A stretch of DNA of 64,000 nucleotides from an uncultured Prevotella sp. Lineage in GTDB: Bacteria > Bacteroidota > Bacteroidia > Bacteroidales > Bacteroidaceae. Below the pieces are notes generated by a model. That model saw only the letters and a program-made list of their open reading frames with translations. It made no database searches and was not told where the DNA came from. The position numbers and the translations under genes are program-made. The stretch covers positions 1 to 64,000 of the forward strand of contig UQCW01000003.1 of NCBI GenBank assembly GCA_900539625.1, read 5' to 3'. Positions 33,805 through 41,244 of this stretch are shown piece after piece. Within the stretch, counting starts at the first letter, position 1, and every line of letters starts with the position of its first letter.

Positions 33805-34001
33805 TTTTCTTTCCCTAGTACGTGTCGGGCGCAACTTTTAATATAATATTGATAAACAAATATAATACTGCAAATGTAGTAACATTATTTTACCCCCCCC
33901 GATTGATACAATATTTAACTCAATGTACCAATCTAAAGACCAAAATTCAAACATTTCGTCGCCTTTCTATTGTACGATTTTATTCAGAATCCGCATTACA
34001 C

Positions 34002-34043
34002 AAAATCCCCGACTTCATTTCGTGATGAAGCCGGGGATTTTTA
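34002..34043 (-). terminator. luxS terminator
   Basis: AAAATCCCCG and CGGGGATTTT (34002-34011 with 34032-34041) enclose a second stem CTTCAT/ATGAAG. It lies about 80 bp past the luxS stop. The nearby stretch 33890-33900 is a run of C. Confidence 0.7.
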
Positions 34044-34119
34044 TGTGTGCACCGTATCAGGTTGTGGTGTCATGAATTTCAGGCGTATAAGTGTAGAGCT
34101 TAAATTGCAGGCCAACCAT

Positions 34120-34599
34120 TTATTCCGGATAAACGAGGTTTTCTTCTGTGGCCAGGTTAAGCGTTTCCTCCACATATTTTCTGGCCTCGTAGCGGGCCAT
34201 CGGCAGGTCGTGTAGCAGATAGGTGCCGCAGTCGCGTGCCGTGGTTCCCGGCACTTCGCCTTCAAAGTTGGCCACGAACTCAAACGTCTCCTTCATCAGG
34301 GGCAGGATGTCCTTGCTCGTCAGGTCGCCCTTCACCAGCAGATAGTTGCCCGTTAGGCAGCCCATAGGTCCCCAATAAACGATGCGGTCTTTCCATACTG
34401 GATGGTTGCGCAGGAAAGTGGCGGCAAGATGTTCGATGGTGTGGATGGCTCCTTGTCCGAGCACCGGCTCGCGGTTAGGGAGTTTCATACGTATGTCGAA
34501 AGTCGTGACGGTCTCGCCGCCGATTTCGTCCTTGCGGCTCACGTAGATGCCGCGGTTGAGTTTGATGTGGTCTATGGTGAAACTTGGAATCTTTTTCAT
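34120..34599 (-). CDS. luxS: S-ribosylhomocysteine lyase LuxS
   Basis: 159 residues. It cleaves S-ribosylhomocysteine to homocysteine and the precursor of autoinducer-2. The metal ligands are visible: HTIEH at residues 53-57 and the cysteine in ARDCGTYLLHD near residue 123; the catalytic cysteine is in GPMGCLTGNY near residue 81. The start MKKIPSFTIDHIK is the family norm. The preceding gene mtnN makes its substrate, and the two are 40 bp apart on the same strand. Confidence 0.95.
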   Translation of the reverse strand: MKKIPSFTIDHIKLNRGIYVSRKDEIGGETVTTFDIRMKLPNREPVLGQGAIHTIEHLAATFLRNHPVWKDRIVYWGPMGCLTGNYLLVKGDLTSKDILPLMKETFEFVANFEGEVPGTTARDCGTYLLHDLPMARYEARKYVEETLNLATEENLVYPE

Positions 34600-34615
34600 A
34601 TCTTGTGGTTTAATT

Positions 34616-34636
34616 AGTAATGGTGGCACCATTACT
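34616..34636. repeat. Minimal family A repeat between mtnN and luxS
   Basis: AGTAATGGTG, one base, CACCATTACT: a bare pair of inverted family A ends with the interior missing. It lies just downstream of the mtnN stop. Confidence 0.7.
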
Positions 34637-34639
34637 TAG

Positions 34640-35335
34640 TTATTTTGTGATGGCCTTCAGCAGCGCCTCCGTCACGCCGAAAGAACGGTCGGCCATGGTG
34701 TCCCAGAAATTGAGATATTGGTCGAAGTGTTGGTCGGCTCCCGGCGTGTCGCTGATGATGCGGAAGCTCAAGAATGGCACCTGATAGAGGAAACACACCT
34801 GTGCGAGTGCGCCGCTTTCCATGTCAACCGCCAGACCGTCGGGGTAGCGTTCTTTGATTTTCTGCAATTGCGGGCGGCTGGTGATAAACTGGTCGCCGCT
34901 GCAGATAAGTCCGCCGTGAATCGTCGTTTCCTTCGGCTGGATGCTCATGGCCGCCTGAAAGAGTTGCGTGTCGGCCTCATAATAGAGTGGCAGTCCTTGC
35001 ACCTGTCCGAGTTCAGACTCCGGTCCGCAGTCCACGTCATGGTAGGCCACGCGTTCTCCGGCCACGACGTCCATCACCTTCAGGCAATTGTCAATCCCTC
35101 CAGCAACGCCCGTATTGATCAGGGCGTCGGGGCAATAGCGGTGGATCAGTTCCACGGCGCCGACAGCGGCATTCACTTTGCCGATGCCGCTCTCCATCAA
35201 AACGATTTTGCGGCCGTTGAAAACACCTTCCACGAAAGTGAAACGGCCTTCTTTTATAGTGCTGGCATCTGAGAGCAGAGCCGCAAGTTGCTCATGCTCC
35301 TTGTGCATGGCGTTGATGATTGCGATTGTCTTCAT
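34640..35335 (-). CDS. mtnN: 5'-methylthioadenosine/S-adenosylhomocysteine nucleosidase
   Basis: 231 residues, purine nucleoside phosphorylase fold. It removes adenine from S-adenosylhomocysteine and methylthioadenosine. Motifs: KTIAIINAMHKEHEQL with catalytic Glu near residue 12, LINTGVAGGID near 75-85, VDMESGALAQV near 170-180, and RIISDTPGAD, whose Asp is the second catalytic residue. The MKT start is 8 codons into the open frame. It feeds luxS directly downstream. A minus-strand TAACTTTG box (35357-35364) may be the promoter. Confidence 0.93.
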   Translation of the reverse strand: MKTIAIINAMHKEHEQLAALLSDASTIKEGRFTFVEGVFNGRKIVLMESGIGKVNAAVGAVELIHRYCPDALINTGVAGGIDNCLKVMDVVAGERVAYHDVDCGPESELGQVQGLPLYYEADTQLFQAAMSIQPKETTIHGGLICSGDQFITSRPQLQKIKERYPDGLAVDMESGALAQVCFLYQVPFLSFRIISDTPGADQHFDQYLNFWDTMADRSFGVTEALLKAITK

Positions 35336-35372
35336 GTGGTTTGTTCTTACAAGCTGCAAAGTTAAGTAATTT

Positions 35373-35480
35373 AGTAATGGTAAAAAAATAACTTGAACAA
35401 TTTTGAAGGGTCGAAAGTTATATATTTGTGCCCTGTTTTTTGCAGTTTATAGTATTAGTCGTCGGTCACATAGGTAGAGT
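35373..35480. repeat. Family A palindromic repeat, copy A4 (one end missing)
   Basis: The left terminal sequence AGTAATGGTAAAAAAATAA and the adjoining AATTTTGAAGGG are intact, and the central GTCGGTCACATAG is recognisable, but no right terminal copy follows. It lies upstream of the mtnN promoter box. Confidence 0.6.
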
Positions 35481-35567
35481 CTTTTACTCGGGGACTGGCA
35501 TTCCCAAAATCCCAATGTCTCTCCAATTCTTTTTTCGGCCTCTCTGCTTTGCCCTCTCAAAAGAAGC

Positions 35568-35610
35568 AAACGCTCCAAAGAGAACCACGCAGTTTCTCTT
35601 TGGAGCGTTT
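35568..35610 (-). terminator. trpB terminator
   Basis: A perfect 17-bp stem, 35568-35584 with 35594-35610, has a 9-nt loop. It begins 38 bp after the trpB stop, so trpB is probably monocistronic. Confidence 0.75.
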
Positions 35611-35647
35611 TGTTTTCGGGGGCTTTTTGAGAGCACTTTCAGCGCCC

Positions 35648-36865
35648 TTACTGCATTCCGTTTTCTGTGGCAAACTCTCCAGCATGTTTCAGATAGGTGT
35701 CGATGTCTTTGTCGCCGCGGCCGGAAACCGTCAGTACAACGATGTCAGAGGGTTTGAATTTCAGGCGGTGGAGCGCTCCCAAAGCGTGTGCCGACTCCAA
35801 GGCTGGCAAAATGCCGTCGAGGCGGTTGAGCTCGTAGGCGGCGGCCAATGCTTCGTGGTCAGTGATGGCCAATGCCTGCGCACGTCCCGTTTTCACCAGC
35901 GTGGCGTGGAGCGGACCGATGCCTGGATAGTCCAGTCCGGCAGAGATGGAATAAGGCTCTGACACATTTCCGTACTCGTCTTGGATGACGAGCGAGCGTG
36001 AACCATGCAGCACGCCTTCGGTCCCGATGGTCAATGTGGCGGCCGTTTCCTTCGTCTCTGCACCCAATCCGCCGCCTTCTGCCAAGATGAATTTTACGTT
36101 GGGTTCCTCCAGGAAATGGAAGAATGTGCCGCCGGCATTCGAACCGCCGCCGATGCAGGCCACCAGATAATCAGGCACTTCGCGACCTTCTTTTTCCAGC
36201 AGTTGTGCACGGATTTCCTTGCTGATCACGCTCTGCAGGCGTGTCACGAGGTCGGGGTAGGGGTGTGGTCCCACGGCAGAGCCGAGCAGATAAAAAGTCT
36301 CTTCGGGATGAGAACACCAGTCTTGCAAGGCTTCGTTGACAGCGTCTTTGAGGGTCTTGTTTCCGCTCTCAACAGCCACCACCTTGGCGCCGAGCAATCG
36401 CATCTTCTCCACGTTCGGACGTTGGCGTGCCACGTCGGTTGCCCCCATATAAATCGTGCACGGCATCTTCATCAGGGCGCACACCGTGGCCGTTGCAACG
36501 CCGTGCTGCCCAGCACCGGTCTCAGCGATGATGCGGCGTTTCCCCATGTGTTTGGCCAGCAGAATCTGCCCGATGGCATTGTTGATTTTGTGTGCTCCCG
36601 TATGGTTGAGGTCCTCTCGTTTCAGATAGATTTTGCAGCCGTGCAGTTGACTCAGCGCCTCAGAGAGATAGAGCGGCGAGGGGCGGCCGACATAGTCGCG
36701 CAGCAACACGTCGAATTCTTTGCGAAAATTCTCGCTCTCAATCACTTCCCGGTAGCATTTGCGCAGGGCTTCAATGCACGGACGCAGGATTTCTGGGATG
36801 TAGGCACCGCCGTAGTTGCCGAAATAACCTTCTTCATTTACTTGGTAATTGCTTGTCGTTTTCAT
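35648..36865 (-). CDS. trpB: Tryptophan synthase beta chain
   Basis: 405 residues, full length. It joins indole (or indole from TrpA) to serine. The PLP lysine is in the motif LNHTGAHKINNAIG (Lys near 91), the glutamate loop is AETGAGQHGVATA (near 113), and the phosphate loop is CIGGGSNAGG (near 238). The C-terminal SGRGDKD is typical. No trpA or other trp genes are next to it; it ends at its own terminator. Its leader has a Trp-Trp peptide and a terminator hairpin, so expression is likely to respond to charged tRNA-Trp. Confidence 0.95.
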   Translation of the reverse strand: MKTTSNYQVNEEGYFGNYGGAYIPEILRPCIEALRKCYREVIESENFRKEFDVLLRDYVGRPSPLYLSEALSQLHGCKIYLKREDLNHTGAHKINNAIGQILLAKHMGKRRIIAETGAGQHGVATATVCALMKMPCTIYMGATDVARQRPNVEKMRLLGAKVVAVESGNKTLKDAVNEALQDWCSHPEETFYLLGSAVGPHPYPDLVTRLQSVISKEIRAQLLEKEGREVPDYLVACIGGGSNAGGTFFHFLEEPNVKFILAEGGGLGAETKETAATLTIGTEGVLHGSRSLVIQDEYGNVSEPYSISAGLDYPGIGPLHATLVKTGRAQALAITDHEALAAAYELNRLDGILPALESAHALGALHRLKFKPSDIVVLTVSGRGDKDIDTYLKHAGEFATENGMQ

Positions 36866-36943
36866 TTTCTTATTGGGGTTATGTTAGTAATGGGTTTGTT
36901 TGCTGGAGACCAGTGCTTCGCTTGCGCTGAAGCGTAGGGATAC

Positions 36944-36981
36944 AAAAAAGGCGGTCTGTCGCAAGCTACGACAGACCGCCT
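36944..36981 (-). terminator. Attenuator hairpin in the trpB leader
   Basis: A perfect 13-bp stem AGGCGGTCTGTCG/CGACAGACCGCCT (36949-36961 with 36969-36981) is followed on the minus strand by six U. It lies between the leader peptide (stop at 37036) and the trpB ATG (36865), so it must be read through to express trpB. Confidence 0.8.
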
Positions 36982-37035
36982 AAGATTATTTTTTTCAAAA
37001 TGGAATGTTCAGTTAGGGGTACATGAAAAAGTAAC

Positions 37036-37101
37036 TCACGACTTTGGAAGTAGTAAGTTAAGCCACCAGAAAAGGTTCATATTTGACAAATTCTTTTTCA
37101 T
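37036..37101 (-). CDS. trpL: trp leader peptide (tandem Trp codons)
   Basis: A 21-codon frame encodes a peptide beginning MKKNLSNMNLFWW and ending LNLLLPKS, with two adjacent TGG codons at positions 12-13. It lies about 25 nt after the predicted start site and 55 nt before the attenuator hairpin. This arrangement matches leader peptides of ribosome-mediated attenuation. A weak 5-bp complement (CCTAA with TTAGG) between the region after the peptide and the 5' arm of the terminator could contribute to an antiterminator; I found no stronger one. Confidence 0.75.
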   Translation of the reverse strand: MKKNLSNMNLFWWLNLLLPKS

Positions 37102-37132
37102 TGCTAATGTACAATTCTAATTGTTGATGTTG

Positions 37133-37164
37133 CAAATGTATAGAGTTTTGATTAAACTGCCAAA
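37133..37164 (-). promoter_or_regulatory. trp leader promoter
   Basis: On the minus strand TTTG (37161-37164), a 20-bp spacer and TACATTTG (37133-37140), a full match to the phylum consensus. Confidence 0.8.
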
Positions 37165-37287
37165 TTATTTCCAATAAAAATTTCATATCCCCGTCATTTT
37201 GCTGCTTTTGCTCATAATCTCTCTGTCGCATTTTCCTTTGGAAATCTCCCGACTCAGAATGTCGGAACTCTTGAAAGTCAATCCGCC

Positions 37288-37403
37288 CCCTATACTTTTT
37301 GGCGAACGCGGGACGGGGCACGAGTGAACGTGGGATGAGGCACGATCGAACGCAGGGCGAGACACGATCGAACGCAGGACGGCGTTCGCCAAAAAGTATA
37401 GGG
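37288..37403. repeat. Long inverted repeat enclosing 22-bp tandem repeats
   Basis: Perfect 22-bp arms (37288-37309 and 37382-37403; outer end CCCTATAC) enclose three and a half copies of a 22-bp unit beginning GAACGC or GAACGT (37304, 37326, 37348, 37370), with CACGATC or CACGAGT near each unit end. It lies between the queF terminator and the trp promoter and encodes no gene. Confidence 0.8.
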
Positions 37404-37551
37404 ATTGAATTGGCAATGATGGGGAGAGGGGGAAATACGGCCCTTGATGTGGCGATGTGCGACATCTCTTTTTTCGCTGAGTCATTTCTCTGGCTTTGAG
37501 ATAGAGGTTGGCCAGATGTAAATTCTTGGGGGAGTAAAACACAGACAAAAG

Positions 37552-37615
37552 CAAGCGGTGTCTTGTTTCATATTCTTTGTCCGTAGTAGTGGATTATGAA
37601 ACAAGACACCGCTTG
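37552..37615 (-). terminator. queF terminator
   Basis: A perfect 21-bp stem, 37552-37572 with 37595-37615, has a 22-nt loop. It begins 24 bp past the queF stop and is followed on the minus strand by GCTTTTGTC. Confidence 0.8.
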
Positions 37616-37638
37616 AAGGATGGTTGTTTGGCGTCGCG

Positions 37639-38103
37639 TTATGCGTGAAGGTCGTGATGAAGAAGGCGGAACTCGGCCATTTTTTCGTATTTTGTTCCCG
37701 GTCGTCCGTAGTTGGCGTAGGGGTAGATGCTGATGCCGCCTCGCGGTGTGAAAATTCCCGTCACTTCGATGTATTTTGGGTCCATCAGTTTGATGAGGTC
37801 CTTCATGATGATGTTGACACAATCTTCGTGGAAGTCGCCGTGGTTTCTGAAGCTGAACAAGTAGAGCTTCAGGCTCTTGCTTTCCACCATTTTATGGTCG
37901 GGGAGATAGTTGATGCGTATTTCGGCAAAGTCGGGCTGCCCTGTGATGGGGCAGAGGCTGGTGAACTCAGGGCAGTTGAAGCGCACCCAATAGTCGTTGC
38001 CTGGGTGTTTGTTCTCAAAGCTCTCGAGGACTTCTGGGGCGTAGTCGTCGCGGTATTTCGTAGCCTTGCCTAAGGCTTGGAGGTTGTCGGATTCTCTGTT
38101 CAT
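37639..38103 (-). CDS. queF: NADPH-dependent preQ0 reductase QueF
   Basis: 154 residues, the short unimodular QueF. It reduces 7-cyano-7-deazaguanine (preQ0) to preQ1. The active-site cysteine is in CPEFTSLCPITGQPDFA, near residue 51. The substrate glutamate is in DHKMVESKSLKLYL, and the FRNHGDFHED motif is also present. The gene follows queC on the same strand across a 280-bp gap that contains a palindromic repeat. With queC and the transporter it forms a queuosine-precursor group. Confidence 0.95.
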   Translation of the reverse strand: MNRESDNLQALGKATKYRDDYAPEVLESFENKHPGNDYWVRFNCPEFTSLCPITGQPDFAEIRINYLPDHKMVESKSLKLYLFSFRNHGDFHEDCVNIIMKDLIKLMDPKYIEVTGIFTPRGGISIYPYANYGRPGTKYEKMAEFRLLHHDLHA

Positions 38104-38196
38104 GATGGGGTGATTGTTGATGGTCGTGGCGTTCTGAGAAAAAACGGTTGGGAGAAGCGGTTGCTTCGTTGGATGATGATTTCAGAACAACCAGTT

Positions 38197-38388
38197 TAGT
38201 AATGTTGAAAGAATAAGTTCCTCAATTTTGCACCTGCATTTTTGAGCTATTTTTGAGCTTATTCGAAGGAGCAATGCGAGCATTGTGACTGAGAATAAGT
38301 TCGAAAAGAGCCGAAAAGGCAGGGGAGGAAATAAAATATTACTTGCCAACGGCAAAATTGCGGAAGTTATTTTTTCAACATTACTTAT
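38197..38388. repeat. Family A palindromic repeat, copy A5 (diverged)
   Basis: The ends TAGTAATGTTGAAAGAATAA and TTATTTTTTCAACATTACTTA are inverted. The interior differs from A2/A3, with GAGCAATGCGAGCATTG in the centre and TGAGCTATTTTTGAGCTTATTCGAAGG instead. The queC stop codon lies inside its right end. Confidence 0.75.
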
Positions 38389-39101
38389 TGTATGCCTGCC
38401 ATCAGAAACGACGGCAGAAGATTTCTTTTTTCTTCTTCGGAGAGAGAAAGATAGCGTTCCAGTCCCTCGCGGCGCAGTTTGCAGGCCGGGCAGTGCCCGC
38501 ATCCGTCACCTTGTATGCCGTTGTAGCAGGTGAGCGTTTTTTCGCGTATCAGTTGCAACACGCCGAGGCGGTCGGCCAATGCCCATGTTTGGCATTTGTC
38601 GATCCACATTAGCGGCGTGTGGATGACATATTGCATGTCCATTGCTTCGTTGAGCGTCACGTTGAGGCTGCGGATGAAATTGTCGCGGCAGTCGGGGTAG
38701 CCCGAGAAGTCTGTTTGCGAAACGCCAGTCACGAGATGGCGGATGCCGCGCTCATGGGCGTAGACGGCGGCGATGCTTAGGAAGAAAAGATTGCGGCCTG
38801 GCACGAAGGTGTTGGGAGGACCTGCAGCGGGTTTTTCGCTGTCCATGACGATGCTGGTGTCGGTGAGCGAACAAGAAGTGGCCAATTGGCTGATGAAACT
38901 GGCGTCCATGCAGTCGAAGTGTACGTTGGCATCTTGGGCTATTTGGCGTGCGAGGTCAACTTCGTGTACGTGTTTCTGTCCGTAGGTGAAACTGAGAGCC
39001 CAGACTTCTTCGAAGTGGGCTTTTGCCCAAAAGAGGCAGGTGGTGGAGTCTTGCCCTCCGCTGAAAACAACGAGGGCGCGCTTGTTGTCGAGGTGTTGCA
39101 T
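38385..39101 (-). CDS. queC: 7-cyano-7-deazaguanine synthase QueC
   Basis: 238 residues. It forms the nitrile preQ0 from 7-carboxy-7-deazaguanine with ammonia and ATP. The PP-loop ALVVFSGGQDSTTCLFWA is at residues 9-26. The zinc site is CGHCPACKLRREGLERYLS, with a further cysteine in TCYNGIQGDGCGHC. The TDFSGYPDCRDNF segment near residue 130 is conserved. It lies 75 bp downstream of the transporter gene and so would come under the same preQ1-responsive leader if the three are co-transcribed. Confidence 0.95.
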   Translation of the reverse strand: MQHLDNKRALVVFSGGQDSTTCLFWAKAHFEEVWALSFTYGQKHVHEVDLARQIAQDANVHFDCMDASFISQLATSCSLTDTSIVMDSEKPAAGPPNTFVPGRNLFFLSIAAVYAHERGIRHLVTGVSQTDFSGYPDCRDNFIRSLNVTLNEAMDMQYVIHTPLMWIDKCQTWALADRLGVLQLIREKTLTCYNGIQGDGCGHCPACKLRREGLERYLSLSEEEKRNLLPSFLMAGIQ

Positions 39102-39176
39102 TGTTTCGGATGGGGAGGCGCTGTGGAAGAGGCCTCAAAGGATGTTGTGTGTGTTTGGGGGGATTGGGGCAGAAAC

Positions 39177-39863
39177 TTACATATCGGAAAGTTTCCAGAC
39201 ATTGTAAGAGATGCCCTTGTCGTAGGTGTCTTGTCCTTCGATGCGTTTCACGAATTTCACGACGCGTATGGTGATGGGAAGGGCGATGATTTCATAGACC
39301 GTTTTGAGAATGACTTGCGAAATCATCATGGCCGGCAAGATTTCCCAGGGCACAACGCCGCCTAAGGCCAAGGGGAAGAAAACGAGCGAGTCGGCGGATT
39401 CACCTACAATGGTTGAAGCGATGGCACGCAGGGAAAAGTTGCGTCCGTTGCTCCACAATTTCATGCGGCTCATCACGTAGGCATTCAAGAACGAACCGAC
39501 CAGGAAAGCCAAAAATGAGGCTCCGGCAATGCGCGGGGCAAGGCCGAAAATGGCATGAAACCCTTCTTCGCCAGTCCAGTAGGGGGCGGCGGGGAGCAGG
39601 TCGGCCAGCATACCGAACAACACGAAGAGGAAGTTCATCATGAAGCCGAGCCAAATGATGAAGCGTGCGCGGCGATAACCCCACACTTCAACCATGCAGT
39701 CGTTGATGATGTAAGAAACGGGAAACACAATCAGTCCGGCTGTCATTTCCAGCGGACCGAACGTCACTTGCTTTGTCTCGAGCAAGTTGGCTGCAATTAA
39801 GCAGACACAGAAGAGCACTCCCATCAGCATGTAGGGGAGGCTCATAGTGAAGCGTTTTGTCAT
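39177..39863 (-). CDS. yhhQ: Queuosine precursor transporter (YhhQ / DUF165 family)
   Basis: 228 residues, six or so membrane helices. It imports preQ0 or preQ1. Characteristic segments: LFCVCLIAANLLETKQV, ITFGPLEMTAG-like TAGLIVFPVSYIINDCMVEVWGYRRAR, and RAIASTIVGESADSLVFFPLA, in which Glu and Asp are conserved. The MTKRFTM start was chosen because the longer open frame (to 39917) runs through the riboswitch. The predicted aptamer tail ends 6 nt from the ATG, so ligand binding would directly affect translation. Confidence 0.9.
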   Translation of the reverse strand: MTKRFTMSLPYMLMGVLFCVCLIAANLLETKQVTFGPLEMTAGLIVFPVSYIINDCMVEVWGYRRARFIIWLGFMMNFLFVLFGMLADLLPAAPYWTGEEGFHAIFGLAPRIAGASFLAFLVGSFLNAYVMSRMKLWSNGRNFSLRAIASTIVGESADSLVFFPLALGGVVPWEILPAMMISQVILKTVYEIIALPITIRVVKFVKRIEGQDTYDKGISYNVWKLSDM

Positions 39864-39868
39864 TTTAT

Positions 39869-39900
39869 CTTGTTTTTTACGAGGTTTGTCAAGCACTCGG
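39869..39900 (-). promoter_or_regulatory. preQ1-I-like riboswitch aptamer
   Basis: On the minus strand, P1 is CGAG with CTCG. The loop TGCTTGACAAAC contains CTTG, which pairs with CAAG in the tail TAAAAAACAAG. The result is the H-type pseudoknot of class I preQ1 aptamers, with the A-rich J2-3 strand. The tail lies right before the transporter start codon. Found by eye; the P1 stem is short (4-5 bp). Confidence 0.7.
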
Positions 39901-39941
39901 TTTAGCCCTCTCGGCAATCACGCGGCCGCGTTTGGGCTAAA
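39901..39941 (-). promoter_or_regulatory. Hairpin upstream of the preQ1 aptamer
   Basis: TTTAGCCC (39901-39908) pairs with GGGCTAAA (39934-39941), with an inner ACGCGGCCGCGT palindrome. It lies in the 5' leader between promoter and aptamer. The role is unknown. Confidence 0.55.
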
Positions 39942-39952
39942 CAAGCTTTTGG

Positions 39953-39971
39953 GTAATGGTGGTACCATTAC
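39953..39971. repeat. Minimal family A repeat in the queuosine leader
   Basis: GTAATGGT, GGT, ACCATTAC: a bare end pair like that at 34616. It falls just inside the predicted transcript. Confidence 0.65.
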
Positions 39972-39983
39972 TTAATTCGGCTG

Positions 39984-40015
39984 CAAAGGTAAGGAATTTG
40001 TATGGAATGAGCAAG
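39984..40015 (-). promoter_or_regulatory. Promoter of the queuosine-precursor genes
   Basis: On the minus strand CTTG (40012-40015), a 20-bp spacer and TACCTTTG (39984-39991). The predicted leader is about 110 nt. Confidence 0.7.
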
Positions 40016-40098
40016 CTTTGCCCGTGGAATACGGCAAATCTTGTCTACGGCCATGAATTTTGTGGCGTGGTTTGAGGGGGCGCTGTGTGGCGCATGGC

Positions 40099-41244
40099 TT
40101 ATTGCATCAGAAAGTCGGCAACGAGAGGAAAATGGTCGCTGAAGCCGCCGTGGTAAATCGGTCCGAGGTAGGTGCGGAACGGCTTGACGCCGCCGTCGCT
40201 CTTGTCGGGCTCCGTCAGGAAGGGTGGGGCAAAGATTCGGCAGCGTGCAGGCGTCGTGTGGAGGCGCGAGGAAGGGCAAAGCAGTTGGCTGTTGACGATG
40301 ATATGGTCGAGCTGGTTCCAACGTCCTTGGTATTTATAGGTGCCTCTGATGTCGGGGTTCGCCCGGAGGTTGGCCGACAGGACATAGAGTTGCTGCGTGC
40401 CTGGCGAGGTTTCCGGAGAGACTATCTCCGCTGTCTGGCCGGTGTATGGGTGTGCGTTAAGCATCTTGCTGATACTGATGTCGGTGTGTTCGTCGTTGAA
40501 GTCGCCAAGGGCTATGAGGAGCGGGTTTTGCCGGCAGTTTGAAACACTGTCGATTTTATGCCGCAAGGTGCGTGCCGTCGTATATCGGAAATTGCGCGTG
40601 CTTTTGTTGCTGCCCCGACGGCTTGGCAGATGGCAGACGAAAACATCAAGCGTGTCGCCCGTTTGCAGCATTCCGGCAACGTGCAGGATGTCGCGCGTTG
40701 GGCGGCCGTAGCTGGCATCAAAAGGAATGCGCAGGCTTTCGGCATGGAGAAGGCGGAAGCGGAAAGGCTGATAGAGCAGTGCCACGTCAATGCCGCGCGC
40801 GTCTTTACTTTGCGTCACGAGATAGGCGTAGTCCAGTCGGCGCAGGATTGTTCGGCGGCACAGGTGGTTGACCACTGTGTCGTTTTCAACTTCACACAGT
40901 GCCACGAGGTCAACGGGGACGGCACCACCTGCAGCGGCAATGGTGCGAGCCAGTTTTTGCTGTTTGCCCCAGTAGCGCGGACTGTTCCAGCGGCGGTTGG
41001 AACTGGGGAGAAATTCCTCATCGTTGAAGCCGGCATCGTGGAGGGTGTCGAAGAGGTTTTCCACGTTGTAGGTCATGACGCGGAACGTCTGTGTTTTTCC
41101 GCCTTCCGTCGTTGGGCGGGCTGACGGACTTGTGGTGTCGGCGGCGGGGAACTTGGAACGGTGCATGGCGAAGGAAACTGGCAGCGGAAGGCACACCAGT
41201 ACGACTGGCAGCAGGGCCATGCGGAAACGGCGGCGGCTATTCAT
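40099..41244 (-). CDS. Endonuclease/exonuclease/phosphatase family protein, exported
   Basis: 381 residues. After a signal-like N-terminus (MALLPVVLVCLPLPVSFAM) comes the fold's first motif RVMTYNVENLFD, then LVALCEVEND near residue 115, ALGDFNDEHTD near residue 246, and the C-terminal FSDHFPLVADFL, where the Asp/His pair completes the active site. Members cleave nucleic acids, phosphoinositides or nucleotides. An exported DNase or phosphodiesterase is most likely. Its ATG overlaps the rlmH stop by 8 bp, so the two are coupled. Confidence 0.85.
   Translation of the reverse strand: MNSRRRFRMALLPVVLVCLPLPVSFAMHRSKFPAADTTSPSARPTTEGGKTQTFRVMTYNVENLFDTLHDAGFNDEEFLPSSNRRWNSPRYWGKQQKLARTIAAAGGAVPVDLVALCEVENDTVVNHLCRRTILRRLDYAYLVTQSKDARGIDVALLYQPFRFRLLHAESLRIPFDASYGRPTRDILHVAGMLQTGDTLDVFVCHLPSRRGSNKSTRNFRYTTARTLRHKIDSVSNCRQNPLLIALGDFNDEHTDISISKMLNAHPYTGQTAEIVSPETSPGTQQLYVLSANLRANPDIRGTYKYQGRWNQLDHIIVNSQLLCPSSRLHTTPARCRIFAPPFLTEPDKSDGGVKPFRTYLGPIYHGGFSDHFPLVADFLMQ

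Noticed and set aside
37304..37381. Possible CRISPR array
   Set aside because: The 22-bp units are directly adjacent with no spacers, and no cas genes are present.
37058..37465. 135-codon leftward frame across the cruciform and trp promoter
   Set aside because: It is created by the 22-bp tandem repeats and runs through the promoter; the short leader-peptide frame explains the region better.
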